The notes under the pieces were generated by a model. The model saw nothing but the letters and a program-made list of their open reading frames with translations. It made no database searches and was not told where the DNA came from. 13,718 nucleotides of DNA from an uncultured Porphyromonadaceae bacterium (GTDB taxonomy: Bacteria > Bacteroidota > Bacteroidia > Bacteroidales > Muribaculaceae): the NCBI GenBank assembly GCA_900551515.1, contig URWH01000030.1, forward strand, positions 1 through 13,718, in the 5' to 3' direction. A program made the translations under genes and the position numbers. Every line of letters begins with the position of its first letter. Position 1 is the first letter of the stretch. Shown piece after piece: positions 1-7,883 of this stretch.

Positions 1-67
1 AGGAGTGAGGAGAATCTCAGCGGCTGAGTTTTCGCACTTCGTATTTTAATTTACGCTTTCTCCGGCG

Positions 68-1288
68 TCAGGCTTTGAAAGCTTTGTGTTTGGGGGAAAG
101 ACGTCTGCGTTCAGGGTAGAGGTAGCGGGTGGTGAGGTAGGCGGTGATGAAGTAGACGGCGGCGAGGAGCCAGAGCATCATGTAGGGGTGCGATTCCTGG
201 GCGAGGAGGGAGCCGTTGGAGTTCATGCGTATGAAGCCTTCCACGCCCCATGTGGCGGGGATGCAGTCGCCAAGCAGCTGCCAGAATCCGTTCATGGCGT
301 AGCGTGGCCATGTGAGGCCGGATAGAAACAGGAACACGACTGAGGTGAACACCACTACAAGCATTGAGCTTTCGCGTTCGGTGACAAAGATGCTGATTGT
401 TATGGCGAGGAATGAAGCGGCGAGGAGCATGGGGATGATGAACATCAGATAGTCGCCGAGGTGTCCGATATGGGGGAGGGAGAACATGACGGGGACGATG
501 TGGAGCACGTAGATGCATACGGGCAGATAGATGCAGATGTAGCATAGGACTTTGCCTAAAATCGTCGCGGCCGGTCCGGCGTCGACAGCCATGGGGTCCC
601 GGCCGCCGTTGCGCCGGCGGCGTTCGGAGCTTCCGGCGGCGAGCATCGACACGCCGAGGATCAAGCTCTGCTGGATGATGAGCACGAGGATGCCGGGAAT
701 GATGAAGGAGGCGAAGCCTTGCGTGGGGTCGCCGAGCATCACGGCTTCGGATTTGACGGGCGAGCTGCCGAGGCTCTGTGCGGGAAGCCCGATGGCGTTG
801 ATCTCGGCCTGCCGGATTTCTGACCCTACGGCGAGCTGCACGTCGGTGAGCGCTCCGACGAAGGCTCTGTAGCGCAGGAGGAGGCCCATGTCGGAATAGA
901 AGGTGACGACGGCCTGCTGACGGCGCCCCAGTTTCTTGTCGTAGTCCTCGGGGATCTCGAGGATGCCGTAGACTTTGTGCTCGGCGTGGAGCTTGCGGGC
1001 ATCGGCGAGCGAGGGAGCATAGTCGTAGATGGCCATGGCATCGGTGGCGTCGACCATACGGGCGAGGTCGCGGCTCGAGGGCGTGCGCGATTTGTCGACG
1101 ATGGCCACGGGGATGTCGCGTACTGTTTCCGGGTTGTAGATGAGGGTGTAAATGACCGGATACATCAAAGTGAGAAAGAAAAAGAACAGCATCACGCCCA
1201 CATCGTGGAACACCATGTAGAATTCACGGCGCCACACTTTGAAGAGGGTCGTAAACCAAGCGGTTATGCTATTTTCTGAACGTTTCAT
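68..1288 (-). CDS. ABC-2 type transporter permease, second of a pair
   Basis: Inner-membrane permease subunit (406 aa) of an ABC-2 type exporter, YhhJ/YbhR-like (ABC2_membrane_3 layout). It has a short basic cytoplasmic N-terminus, one membrane helix at about residues 28-50, a long extracytoplasmic domain at about 52-190, then five or so membrane helices from about 194 to 390, starting at the FIIPGILVLIIQQ stretch common in this family. A basic cytoplasmic loop lies at 220-231 (SERRRRNGGR). The C-terminus is basic. The ATG start follows the upstream permease by 40 bases, making it the fourth and last visible gene of a TolC-HlyD-permease-permease operon. The two permeases share architecture but little obvious sequence, so they probably form a heterodimer. 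The substrate cannot be told. No nucleotide-binding domain is fused to it, and there is no Walker A motif. Confidence 0.88.
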   Translation of the reverse strand: MKRSENSITAWFTTLFKVWRREFYMVFHDVGVMLFFFFLTLMYPVIYTLIYNPETVRDIPVAIVDKSRTPSSRDLARMVDATDAMAIYDYAPSLADARKLHAEHKVYGILEIPEDYDKKLGRRQQAVVTFYSDMGLLLRYRAFVGALTDVQLAVGSEIRQAEINAIGLPAQSLGSSPVKSEAVMLGDPTQGFASFIIPGILVLIIQQSLILGVSMLAAGSSERRRRNGGRDPMAVDAGPAATILGKVLCYICIYLPVCIYVLHIVPVMFSLPHIGHLGDYLMFIIPMLLAASFLAITISIFVTERESSMLVVVFTSVVFLFLSGLTWPRYAMNGFWQLLGDCIPATWGVEGFIRMNSNGSLLAQESHPYMMLWLLAAVYFITAYLTTRYLYPERRRLSPKHKAFKA

Positions 1289-1328
1289 CTTTGAGCGGAT
1301 TGATCATCTGATAAATGTGGGGGGCGGG

Positions 1329-2495
1329 TCAGGGCACGTAGACGGGGTGCAGGCAGTGTTTCTTGAGCCGCCGCAGGCCGATCAGGGCGACGAGCGGGAA
1401 GATGAGCAGTGCGATATAGTAGTGGCGCGAATAGAAGAGCGGCAGCCCGTTGAGCGCCTGATCGATATAAATCAGGAAATAATAGCGCACGGGGAGGATG
1501 TAGCTGAAGATGCCGACGGCGGGATACATCTGATCGACGGGGAATGAGAATGCGGCGATGGAGAATGCGAGGATGCCGGAGAGGGAGCAGATGCTGACGG
1601 CCAGTCGCAGGTTGGGGATGATGCAGCATACGATTACGGCGAAAGCCTGCGATGCCAGGACGAGGAGCACCATGGCAAGAAGCATGTGCCATAGCGGGCA
1701 GTTCATCGGGAAATGGTTGAAGCCGTACATCACCGACTGGCAGAACACGCCGGTGATGGTGGCCACGAGAGCCTGGGGGGCGAGCTTGCCGAAGAGGGCC
1801 ACGATCATTGAGCCGCCGCTTTCGCGGAGCCATTCCACGGACGAGCCGCGCTTCATCTCCTCGCATATCGAGAATGATGCGACGAGTGCAACCATCAGGG
1901 CTATAATGCCTGGGACGAACGAGTTGGTGAGATAGTAGTTGTAGTTCATCCACGGGTTGCCGGTGCCCTGAATCTGAGCGACGACGGGCTGAAGGAGCTG
2001 CGAGACGGTCGATTCTCCGATGCCTGCGCTGACGAGCGTTGTCTGCACGAGGCCGCCGGTGGTGGTGACGGCAATGGTCTTGAAGCCTTTGAACACCATG
2101 GTGCCGGGCACGAAGTAGGTCATGTTGCAGTAGTAGGTGATCGTGGGCGTTCCGCCGCCGAGGGCATCTTTCTGAAATTCGGCGGGGATCATGAAGAAAC
2201 CGTAGATTTCGCCCCGGCGCACCTTTTCAGAGGCCTCGTGAAATGATTCGAGGTGCTCTGTGATGTCGACCATCTGCGAGGAGGCGAGGGTGCGTGTCAG
2301 CTGCCGCGACATCTGCGAATGGTCGAGGTCGACGATAGCCGAGGGCACCCTGATGGCCACGCCTTCGTCCATCATGTTGATGAAGAAGAGCGTGAACAGG
2401 ATGGGTACCAAGGCCAGGCAGACCATATAGATCTTGCGCGAAAACAGATTTCTGCATCCGTAGCGAAGAGTTCGTGTCAGTGCGGTCAGTTTCAT
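1329..2495 (-). CDS. ABC-2 type transporter permease, first of a pair
   Basis: Inner-membrane permease (388 aa) with the same architecture as the downstream permease. One N-terminal helix lies at about residues 22-42, a large extracytoplasmic domain at about 43-190, and a block of five to six helices at about 191-375. The C-terminal tail is short and basic. The stretch NSFVPGIIALMVALV at 191-205 corresponds to the FIIPGILVLII segment of its partner, the start of the membrane block in ABC2_membrane_3 proteins. A cytoplasmic loop at 211-228 (CEEMKRGSSVEWLRESGG) resembles the charged coupling region by which ABC-2 permeases contact their ATPase. The ATG start lies 44 bases after the HlyD stop. 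It probably pairs with the second permease and docks on the HlyD adaptor and TolC factor encoded upstream. Substrate unknown; drugs, lipids or a secreted peptide are all possible. Confidence 0.88.
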   Translation of the reverse strand: MKLTALTRTLRYGCRNLFSRKIYMVCLALVPILFTLFFINMMDEGVAIRVPSAIVDLDHSQMSRQLTRTLASSQMVDITEHLESFHEASEKVRRGEIYGFFMIPAEFQKDALGGGTPTITYYCNMTYFVPGTMVFKGFKTIAVTTTGGLVQTTLVSAGIGESTVSQLLQPVVAQIQGTGNPWMNYNYYLTNSFVPGIIALMVALVASFSICEEMKRGSSVEWLRESGGSMIVALFGKLAPQALVATITGVFCQSVMYGFNHFPMNCPLWHMLLAMVLLVLASQAFAVIVCCIIPNLRLAVSICSLSGILAFSIAAFSFPVDQMYPAVGIFSYILPVRYYFLIYIDQALNGLPLFYSRHYYIALLIFPLVALIGLRRLKKHCLHPVYVP

Positions 2496-2539
2496 AATGG
2501 CGTCAGTGAGTCAGCGGCAGTTGAGATATTGTGGTGTAA

Positions 2540-3559
2540 TCAGGGACGGTAGACTACGGTCATGCCGGGACGCAGGTCGGGGATGGTGTCGAGCGGGCGA
2601 GCTTTGATCTGGAATGTGCGGCTGTCCCATTCGCCGGTCGACTTGGTGGCGCGCCAGGTGGCGTAGCTGCCCATGTCGCGCACGTAGTAGATCTCCATTT
2701 CGGTCTCGCGTTTGTCGAGGGCCGGGATCATCACTTTGATTTTGCTGCCGAGCTTCATCTGGTTGAGATAGTCCTCGCGTACATTGAAGGTGACCCATTT
2801 GTCGCTCACCTTCAGGAGGCTCATGATGGGAGCGCCGAGGCTCACGAGCTCGCCTATCTCGGGATATATCTGATCGATCTGACCGTCGCAGGGAGCCACG
2901 AGATACTGGTCCTCGAGGATGCTGTTGACTTCAGCGATGCCCCCCTGGGCTACGCCGACCATTGAAGCGGCGGCCGCTTTGTCTTCTTTCTGAGCGCCTG
3001 CGCGGGCAAGGCTGAGCTGGCTCTTGGCGGCATTCTCGGCGGCGACGGCAGCGTCGTAGGCTGCTTTGGCTTCATCGCGTTTCTGTGCCGAGACTACGTT
3101 TTCCTTGTAGAGATTCTCCATGCGCTCGTAGGTCTTGCGGGTGATCTCGCGGGCAGCGGAGGCCTGGGCCACGAGGCTTTCGGCGGCGCTGATGATCTGG
3201 CTGCGGGTGCCGGCATCGACTTTCTGCTCACCGGCTTCGGCAACGCTTTTCATGGCCTCGGCCTGCATCAGCTTGGCTTCGGCGAGCGACGAGTGGATGT
3301 GGACCAGTGTGTCGCCGGCGCGGACCATGTCGCCTTCTTTTACGTAGATCTCAGTCACACGGCCGGGTAGCTTGCCGGAAATCCTGACTGATGTGGCTTC
3401 GGCCTGGCCTTCGATGATGTCGGAAGGAGCCTTGAGGAAAAAGAAGCCGATCACGGCAAGCGCGATGACGGCGAGAGTCAGACACAGCAGCGCGATCATG
3501 AGCAGTTTCGACTCACGTTTCTCTTCTTTACGGCTGTTGTCGGTTTCAATCTGTGCCAT
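2540..3559 (-). CDS. HlyD-family periplasmic adaptor (membrane fusion protein)
   Basis: Adaptor (339 aa) bridging the inner-membrane permeases and the outer-membrane TolC-like channel. The charged N-terminus is followed by a single membrane anchor at about residues 19-42. The first lipoyl half-motif is at 57-90 (SGKLPGRVTEIYVKEGDMV). An alanine/glutamate-rich coiled-coil hairpin spans about 92-210, and the second lipoyl half is at about 217-250 (APCDGQIDQIYPEIGELVS). A beta-barrel region runs from 255 to the end, containing SYATWRATKSTGEWDSRTF, a signature I associate with the YhiI/YbhG-like adaptors that accompany ABC-2 permeases. The length is normal for this group. The ATG start is 25 bases after the TolC-like gene stop, which indicates cotranscription. 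The C-terminus (LRPGMTVVYRP) is the usual end of the family, so the gene is complete. Confidence 0.93.
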   Translation of the reverse strand: MAQIETDNSRKEEKRESKLLMIALLCLTLAVIALAVIGFFFLKAPSDIIEGQAEATSVRISGKLPGRVTEIYVKEGDMVRAGDTLVHIHSSLAEAKLMQAEAMKSVAEAGEQKVDAGTRSQIISAAESLVAQASAAREITRKTYERMENLYKENVVSAQKRDEAKAAYDAAVAAENAAKSQLSLARAGAQKEDKAAAASMVGVAQGGIAEVNSILEDQYLVAPCDGQIDQIYPEIGELVSLGAPIMSLLKVSDKWVTFNVREDYLNQMKLGSKIKVMIPALDKRETEMEIYYVRDMGSYATWRATKSTGEWDSRTFQIKARPLDTIPDLRPGMTVVYRP

Positions 3560-3584
3560 GTTATGGTGATGTTTTATGGTTTTA

Positions 3585-5069
3585 TTAATAATCGGTGGGA
3601 TAGGGGAGTGTGCCGAGCACTTTGGAGAGGTAGACGTCGCAGAGGTGCACGTCGATCAGTGCGTCGATCTTTTCGCTGTTGGCTTTGAGCCATGCCGTCT
3701 GCGCTTCCATGACGTTGTCGGTGGTCATGACGCCTTCGCGGAACCCGAGGTTGGCCTGCCGGAGATTCTCGTTGGCTTTGTCGAGGTTGGCGAGCGTGGT
3801 GTGGTAGGTCTTCACGGCTTCCTGGGCTTTGAACGCCGACTGGCTCACCTGGAGGTTGATAAGATCTTTGGCGTCGTCGAGCTGCATCTCGGCCATGCGT
3901 GTCTCGGCCTGAGCGGCGCGGTATTTGTTGTAGTTGCCGCCCCAGTGCCAGAGGGGAATGGAGACCATGGCGCCGACGGAGAAAGCGCCGCCGAAGCGTT
4001 TTTCAAAGCCGTTGAACGTGTTGGGATTGCTGAAAGTGTAGCTCCCGACGAGCGCTATTTTGGGGAGCATGTCGCTGAGGGCCACACGCTCTTTCTGACG
4101 CAGAGCGCCGATGCCCATCTCGAGGGCGCGGAGGTCCTGACGGCGGGCGTAGACGTCGGCCATATCATAGGAAGTGGCCACGGGCGCTGTGCAGTCGACG
4201 AAGTCGCGGTCCTCGTCGGCGAGCGTGAGCTGCGTGTCGACGGGGAGGCCGCACACCTGAGCGAGAGCCATGCGCGAGAGCACGAGTCCGTTGTCTACTT
4301 TCGTCAGGTCGACGTTGGCCTGGTTGAGCTTGACTTCAACGGTGAGGAGGTCGCTGGGGGTGGCTACACCCTGCTGCACCATGACATTGACGTTCTGGCG
4401 CAGGGTGTCGAGCAACGCCACGTAGCTCACGGCCAGCCGTTGCTTTGCCTTGAGCGAGACTACCTGCCAGTAGGCGGCGTCGACGGCGTAGATTACATTT
4501 TCGGCTTCGGAGTTGTGGAGGGCGCGGGCGGCTTCCTCGGCATAGTGCGTCAGCCGGTTCATGGCCACGATCTTACCGCCCATATATACGGGCTGTGTGA
4601 GGGTGATGGCGCCGAAAAACACGTTGTGGATGTCAAACGAGGTGGCTTTCTTCAGCAGCCCGTTGGCTCCGTCGATGGCTTCGTTGACGGCGCCGAGACC
4701 CTTCTGTGCCAATCCGGCCATTTCAGGATCCTTGAGGGCTTCGCCGATCTGCGGGAACTTCTGGGCGAGCTGTGCGAGCACCGAGGGGTCGATGTTCGAC
4801 AGATAGTCGCCGGGCGTCAGGAGATTGAGGTTTTTCTGATTGTACATGTATCCGCCGGTGAAGTCGATGGCGGGCAGGTAGGCAGCAAAAGCTTCCTTTC
4901 GCTGATATTCGCGCTGGCGGATGGCTTCGCCGCGAATGCGCAACTGCTTGTTGTTGGTCAGAGCCATGGCCCGGCATGAGTCGAGTGTCACCACGCTTTG
5001 GGCGCCGAGGCCGGGCGATGACGACAAGATGGCAAAGGCCAATATGAAAACTTTACATAGACGCATCAT
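3585..5069 (-). CDS. TolC-family outer membrane efflux protein
   Basis: Outer-membrane channel subunit (494 aa from the chosen start), the first gene of the exporter operon. A Sec signal peptide occupies about residues 1-23 (basic MMRLCK, hydrophobic core VFILAFAIL, cleavage near GLGAQS). Two outer-membrane-efflux repeats follow: the first opens with VVTLDSCRAMALTNNKQL, and the second starts near YARRQDLRALEMGIGALRQ, each leading into amphipathic helices and a beta-strand hairpin. The length fits the family (430-500 aa). The frame stays open to a TTG at 5102, but that start would place 11 polar residues before the signal peptide. I prefer the tandem ATG codons at 5069 or 5066. A -7 element upstream (5155-5162) gives a leader of about 80 bases. 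The gene is divergent from bioB. Confidence 0.93.
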   Translation of the reverse strand: MMRLCKVFILAFAILSSSPGLGAQSVVTLDSCRAMALTNNKQLRIRGEAIRQREYQRKEAFAAYLPAIDFTGGYMYNQKNLNLLTPGDYLSNIDPSVLAQLAQKFPQIGEALKDPEMAGLAQKGLGAVNEAIDGANGLLKKATSFDIHNVFFGAITLTQPVYMGGKIVAMNRLTHYAEEAARALHNSEAENVIYAVDAAYWQVVSLKAKQRLAVSYVALLDTLRQNVNVMVQQGVATPSDLLTVEVKLNQANVDLTKVDNGLVLSRMALAQVCGLPVDTQLTLADEDRDFVDCTAPVATSYDMADVYARRQDLRALEMGIGALRQKERVALSDMLPKIALVGSYTFSNPNTFNGFEKRFGGAFSVGAMVSIPLWHWGGNYNKYRAAQAETRMAEMQLDDAKDLINLQVSQSAFKAQEAVKTYHTTLANLDKANENLRQANLGFREGVMTTDNVMEAQTAWLKANSEKIDALIDVHLCDVYLSKVLGTLPYPTDY

Positions 5070-5154
5070 TATTGTATGATTTGTTAGACGGTATGTGTAC
5101 AAAGTATGATAATGTGATAGAATTGCCGTAATACAAGTGTTGAATTCGGTTGTG

Positions 5155-5162
5155 CAAATATA
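5155..5162 (-). promoter_or_regulatory. Putative -7 element of the exporter operon promoter
   Basis: Read on the minus strand the site is TATATTTG, a full match to the Bacteroidetes primary-sigma -7 consensus TAnnTTTG. It sits about 86 bases upstream of the preferred TolC-family start. The matching -33 TTTG is not clear: only A/T-rich sequence with a partial match is found at the expected distance, around 5178-5185. Assignment rests on the -7 match and on position in the divergent gap. Confidence 0.5.
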
Positions 5163-5249
5163 ACGCCTTTTTGTGGAGAAAAGTTAAGGGAAAGTGCGGG
5201 TAGTTCCGAATTATTCCATTTTTTGGAGTGTTTTGCTAATTTTGCCAAT

Positions 5250-5280
5250 TTTGCATTGTGGCGCCGATTTTGTAATTTCG
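5250..5280 (+). promoter_or_regulatory. Putative bioB promoter (-33 and -7 elements)
   Basis: TTTG at 5250-5253 and TAATTTCG at 5273-5280 are separated by 19 bases. This is the usual spacing of Bacteroidetes vegetative promoters (TTTG, about 19-21 bases, TAnnTTTG), with one mismatch in the -7 element. Transcription would start near 5286, leaving a leader of only about 20 bases before the bioB ATG. A second, perfect -7 match (TAATTTTG, 5237-5244) lies just upstream but has no correctly spaced -33 partner. No biotin operator-like palindrome was noticed. Confidence 0.55.
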
Positions 5281-5308
5281 CGATGCGAAACAGAAAAGAT
5301 AATGCTTT

Positions 5309-6271
5309 ATGCTGTCAGAAATATGTGAGCGGATCATCGGCGGCGGGCCTGCAGCCACGCCGGATGAAGCCGTGATGCTGGATAAGGAATGCTCGACCGA
5401 AAGTCTGTGCGAGGCCGCCGACCGTGTGCGCGAGAAGTGCTGCGGCGGTCATCTCGACACGTGCTCGATCATCAATGCGCGTTCGGGGCGCTGCTCCGAG
5501 GACTGCAAATGGTGCTCGCAGTCGCGGTTTTATGCCACGGGCGTGAATGAATATGACATCGTCGACAGCGAAGAGGCCATATCGCTTGCCGCGGATAACG
5601 AACGGCGCGGAGTGCGCCATTTCTCGCTTGTCACCTCGGGACGGCGCGTGACGCCGGAGCATATCGGGCGGTTCTGCTCGCTGTTTCGCGCCATGCGGGA
5701 GCGTTGCCCGAAGATAGGGTTCTGCGCTTCGATGGGCCTGCTGGGACGCGAGGAGCTTCAGGCGCTGAAAGATGCGGGCGTGAAGCGCTATCACTGCAAT
5801 CTGGAGACGTCGTCGGACTATTTCCCGACGCTGTGCACCACGCACACTCATGCCGACAAGCTGCGCACGATAGCCGCTGCGCGCGAGGTGGGCCTTGAGG
5901 TGTGCTCGGGCGGCATCATAGGCATGGGCGAGAGCCTGCGTCAGCGGCTGCAGCTGGTGGCCGAGGCCTATGCGGCGGGCGCCGTGTCGATACCGGTCAA
6001 TCTGCTCAACCCCATCGCGGGCACTCCGCTGGGGAATATGCCGCTGTTGTCGGAGGACGAGATAGTGCGGTCGGTGGCGCTGATGCGTCTGGTGGCACCG
6101 CAAGCCGTGATGCGTTTTGCCGGCGGCCGTGCTCGGCTGTCGCAGCAGACCACGCGGCGCATACTGCGTGGCGGCATGAACGGCGTGATGGTGGGCGACC
6201 TGCTAACCACTGTGGGCAACAGCGTCGACGACGATTTCCGCATGTTCGCCGAAATGGGATTTAATCTTTAG
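5309..6271 (+). CDS. bioB: Biotin synthase BioB (radical SAM)
   Basis: Inserts sulfur into dethiobiotin to make biotin, the last step of the pathway. It has 320 aa, within the normal range. The radical-SAM cluster motif CxxxCxxC is C62-C66-C69 (GRCSEDCKWCSQS). Further BioB landmarks are FCASMGLL with C139, YHCNLETS at 161-168, VCSGGIIGMGE with C199, and R269 in VMRFAGGR. By comparison with E. coli BioB, C139, C199 and R269 match the auxiliary-cluster ligands C128, C188 and R260. The position of the fourth ligand, C97, is Ser106 here (HFSLVTSGR), and extra cysteines C163 and C176 (LCTTHTH) lie in the substrate-binding stretch. That pattern recalls BioB proteins of strict anaerobes. No other biotin gene is in the window. 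An ATG at 5302 is out of frame, so 5309 is the first usable start. Confidence 0.96.
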   Translation: MLSEICERIIGGGPAATPDEAVMLDKECSTESLCEAADRVREKCCGGHLDTCSIINARSGRCSEDCKWCSQSRFYATGVNEYDIVDSEEAISLAADNERRGVRHFSLVTSGRRVTPEHIGRFCSLFRAMRERCPKIGFCASMGLLGREELQALKDAGVKRYHCNLETSSDYFPTLCTTHTHADKLRTIAAAREVGLEVCSGGIIGMGESLRQRLQLVAEAYAAGAVSIPVNLLNPIAGTPLGNMPLLSEDEIVRSVALMRLVAPQAVMRFAGGRARLSQQTTRRILRGGMNGVMVGDLLTTVGNSVDDDFRMFAEMGFNL

Positions 6272-6306
6272 AGTTTTAGGCGTTAAACACCGCGGCCGTC
6301 TCCAGT

Positions 6307-6984
6307 TCATTCGGAGAGGAGGTCGGGGCGCAGACGGCGCGTGCGCTCGAGCGCCTGGTCGTAGCGCCACTGGTCGATTTTGGCCTGATGGCCCGACAGG
6401 AGGATGTCGGGGACTCGCCAGCCTTTGTATTCTGCCGGGCGGCTGTAGACGGGCGGTGCGAGGAGGTTGTCCTGAAACGAGTCGCTCAGGGCGCTCTGCT
6501 CGTCGCCGATGGCTCCGGGAATGAGGCGCACGATGGCGTCGGTGATGGCGAGGGCTGGCAGCTCGCCGCCGGTGAGCACGTAGTCGCCCACTGATATCTC
6601 GCGGGTGATGAGGTGCTCGCGGATGCGGTAGTCGATGCCTTTATAGTGGCCGCAGAGGATGATGATGTTGTTGAGCAGCGACATGGAGTTGGCCATGGGC
6701 TGGTTGAAGGTTTCGCCGTCGGGGGATGTGAAGATCACTTCGTCGTAGTCGCGCTGCGAGCGCAGATGACTGATGGCGCGGTCGATAGGCTCGATCTGCA
6801 TCACCATGCCGGCCTCGCCGCCGAAGGGGTAGTCGTCGACTTTGCGGTGCTTGTTGGTGGTGTAGTCGCGGAGGTTGTGGACGTTGATTTCCACGAGCCC
6901 TTTGTCCTGAGCGCGTTTGAGTATGGAGCATCCGAGGGGGGATGTGAACATTTCCGGGAGTACGGTGAGTATGTCGATTCTCAT
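6307..6984 (-). CDS. trmD: tRNA (guanine37-N1)-methyltransferase TrmD
   Basis: Methylates N1 of G37 next to the anticodon in tRNAs reading CUN, CCN and CGG codons, using S-adenosylmethionine, and so prevents +1 frameshifting. It is a SPOUT-class homodimer with a trefoil knot. Seen here: [14 protein letters not shown] at 50-63, [12 protein letters not shown] at 110-121 (knot loop), [18 protein letters not shown] at 133-150, [18 protein letters not shown] at 153-170 with D168 aligning to the catalytic Asp169, and the C-terminal helical part with [13 protein letters not shown]. At 225 aa it is close to the usual bacterial size. Its ATG overlaps the stop of the upstream WYL gene by four bases (ATGA), implying translational coupling. 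In many bacteria trmD lies with rpsP, rimM and rplS; none of them is here. Confidence 0.97.
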   Translation of the reverse strand: MRIDILTVLPEMFTSPLGCSILKRAQDKGLVEINVHNLRDYTTNKHRKVDDYPFGGEAGMVMQIEPIDRAISHLRSQRDYDEVIFTSPDGETFNQPMANSMSLLNNIIILCGHYKGIDYRIREHLITREISVGDYVLTGGELPALAITDAIVRLIPGAIGDEQSALSDSFQDNLLAPPVYSRPAEYKGWRVPDILLSGHQAKIDQWRYDQALERTRRLRPDLLSE

Positions 6985-7883
6985 TTGTCGTTGTAGTTAT
7001 CGAGAGCTTTTTTGAGTTGGTCTTTCATCATGGCTCGGAGCTCGACGGGGCCGAGCACGGTGATGTCGGGGCCGTGGCTGAGCAGCTCCTGCACGAGGTC
7101 GGGGGTGAGGCGCAGGCGGTAGGTGAATATCGAGTAGCTGTCGCCTATCATCTCGCTCTGGGAGTGATGCAGGGGCAGTGCGCGGAAATATTTGGCCTGC
7201 CGCGGGTCGGTGCGGATGGTCACTTTTTTGGTCTCGCCGTGGGAGAATACGATGCCGAAAGCGTCGGCAAAGTAGGTCTCGGCATCGAAATCGGCGGGTA
7301 TGGTGAAGGTGTCGCCGAGCACTTTGACGTCGGTCATGCGGTCGAGGGCGTAGGTCTTGATGACGTTTTCGCGCACGTTGCGGCCGGTGACATACCAGCG
7401 GAGCTTGAAGATTTTCAGGAAGTAAGGCTCGAGGCGCACGGGCTTCGGCGCGCCGGTGCGCGAGAAGGGGCTGTAGCGGAAGTCGAGCTGGTGAAATTCC
7501 TTCATGGCGCCGATGACGGTGTCGAGCGACATGCGCGCCGAGGGCACGTCCTCGAGAAACACGCGGTCGGCGATGTCGCGTGCGTCGGTGAGCATGTTGC
7601 TCATCGATGCGGTGTTGAGCATCCAGTCGGTGACGTTTTCGGCATGGGCGTCGCCGCTGTCCTCGATGGAATATTCGAAGGTGGCGGGGTTGCACACGAT
7701 GTTGATGCGAAACACCTCTTCGATGGCGTTGCGGTAGTTGTAGAAAGTGCGCCGCGGCATGGGATTGCCGTCGGAGAGCGACGATTCCATCCACAGACGG
7801 TTGAGTTCTTCGCGGGTGATTGTGCCGTGCCGCCGGATGGTGTCGATGATCCAGATGTAGCGGCTAAACAGATTTTTCGACAT
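6981..7883 (-). CDS. WYL-domain transcriptional regulator
   Basis: Probable ligand-responsive DNA-binding regulator (300 aa). The N-terminal part (about 1-75) looks like a winged helix: [20 protein letters not shown] followed by a probable recognition helix, [17 protein letters not shown]. The WYL domain is at about 115-195, with the name-giving residues W163-Y164-V165 in [13 protein letters not shown] and the conserved RLEPYFLK stretch before it. A WCX-type C-terminal region runs from about 215 to 298. WYL domains are thought to sense small molecules or nucleic acids. The start ATG lies inside the last 20 bases of the symporter gene, and the stop overlaps trmD. This placement after namZ and a symporter makes it a candidate local regulator, but that is inference: housekeeping WYL proteins also occur. 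Confidence 0.9.
   Translation of the reverse strand: MSKNLFSRYIWIIDTIRRHGTITREELNRLWMESSLSDGNPMPRRTFYNYRNAIEEVFRINIVCNPATFEYSIEDSGDAHAENVTDWMLNTASMSNMLTDARDIADRVFLEDVPSARMSLDTVIGAMKEFHQLDFRYSPFSRTGAPKPVRLEPYFLKIFKLRWYVTGRNVRENVIKTYALDRMTDVKVLGDTFTIPADFDAETYFADAFGIVFSHGETKKVTIRTDPRQAKYFRALPLHHSQSEMIGDSYSIFTYRLRLTPDLVQELLSHGPDITVLGPVELRAMMKDQLKKALDNYNDK

Noticed and set aside
1..12. Twelve-base sequence AGGAGTGAGGAG repeated exactly at 10527-10538, just upstream of namZ
   Set aside because: For a window this long, around ten chance 12-mer matches on either strand are expected, and the sequence is low in complexity; no further similarity extends from the match.
16..32. Small hairpin CTCAG-CGG-CTGAG followed by TTTT
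   Set aside because: The stem is only five base pairs and the T run lies on the plus-strand side, whereas the adjacent gene is transcribed on the minus strand; too weak to call a terminator.
3576..4979. Plus-strand open frame of 467 codons antisense to the TolC-family gene
   Set aside because: Its translation is rich in V, G, E and H with no recognisable domain, which is what the reverse strand of a GC-rich gene gives; the minus-strand protein has a signal peptide and clear efflux repeats.
5315..6103. Minus-strand open frame of 262 codons antisense to bioB
   Set aside because: Arg/His/Ala-rich shadow translation without motifs; bioB on the plus strand has all family landmarks.
6272..6306. 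Possible bidirectional terminator between convergent bioB and trmD (GTTTTA..TTAAAC)
   Set aside because: The imperfect stem has a mismatch and only A/T pairs plus one G/C pair, with no adjacent T run; not convincing.
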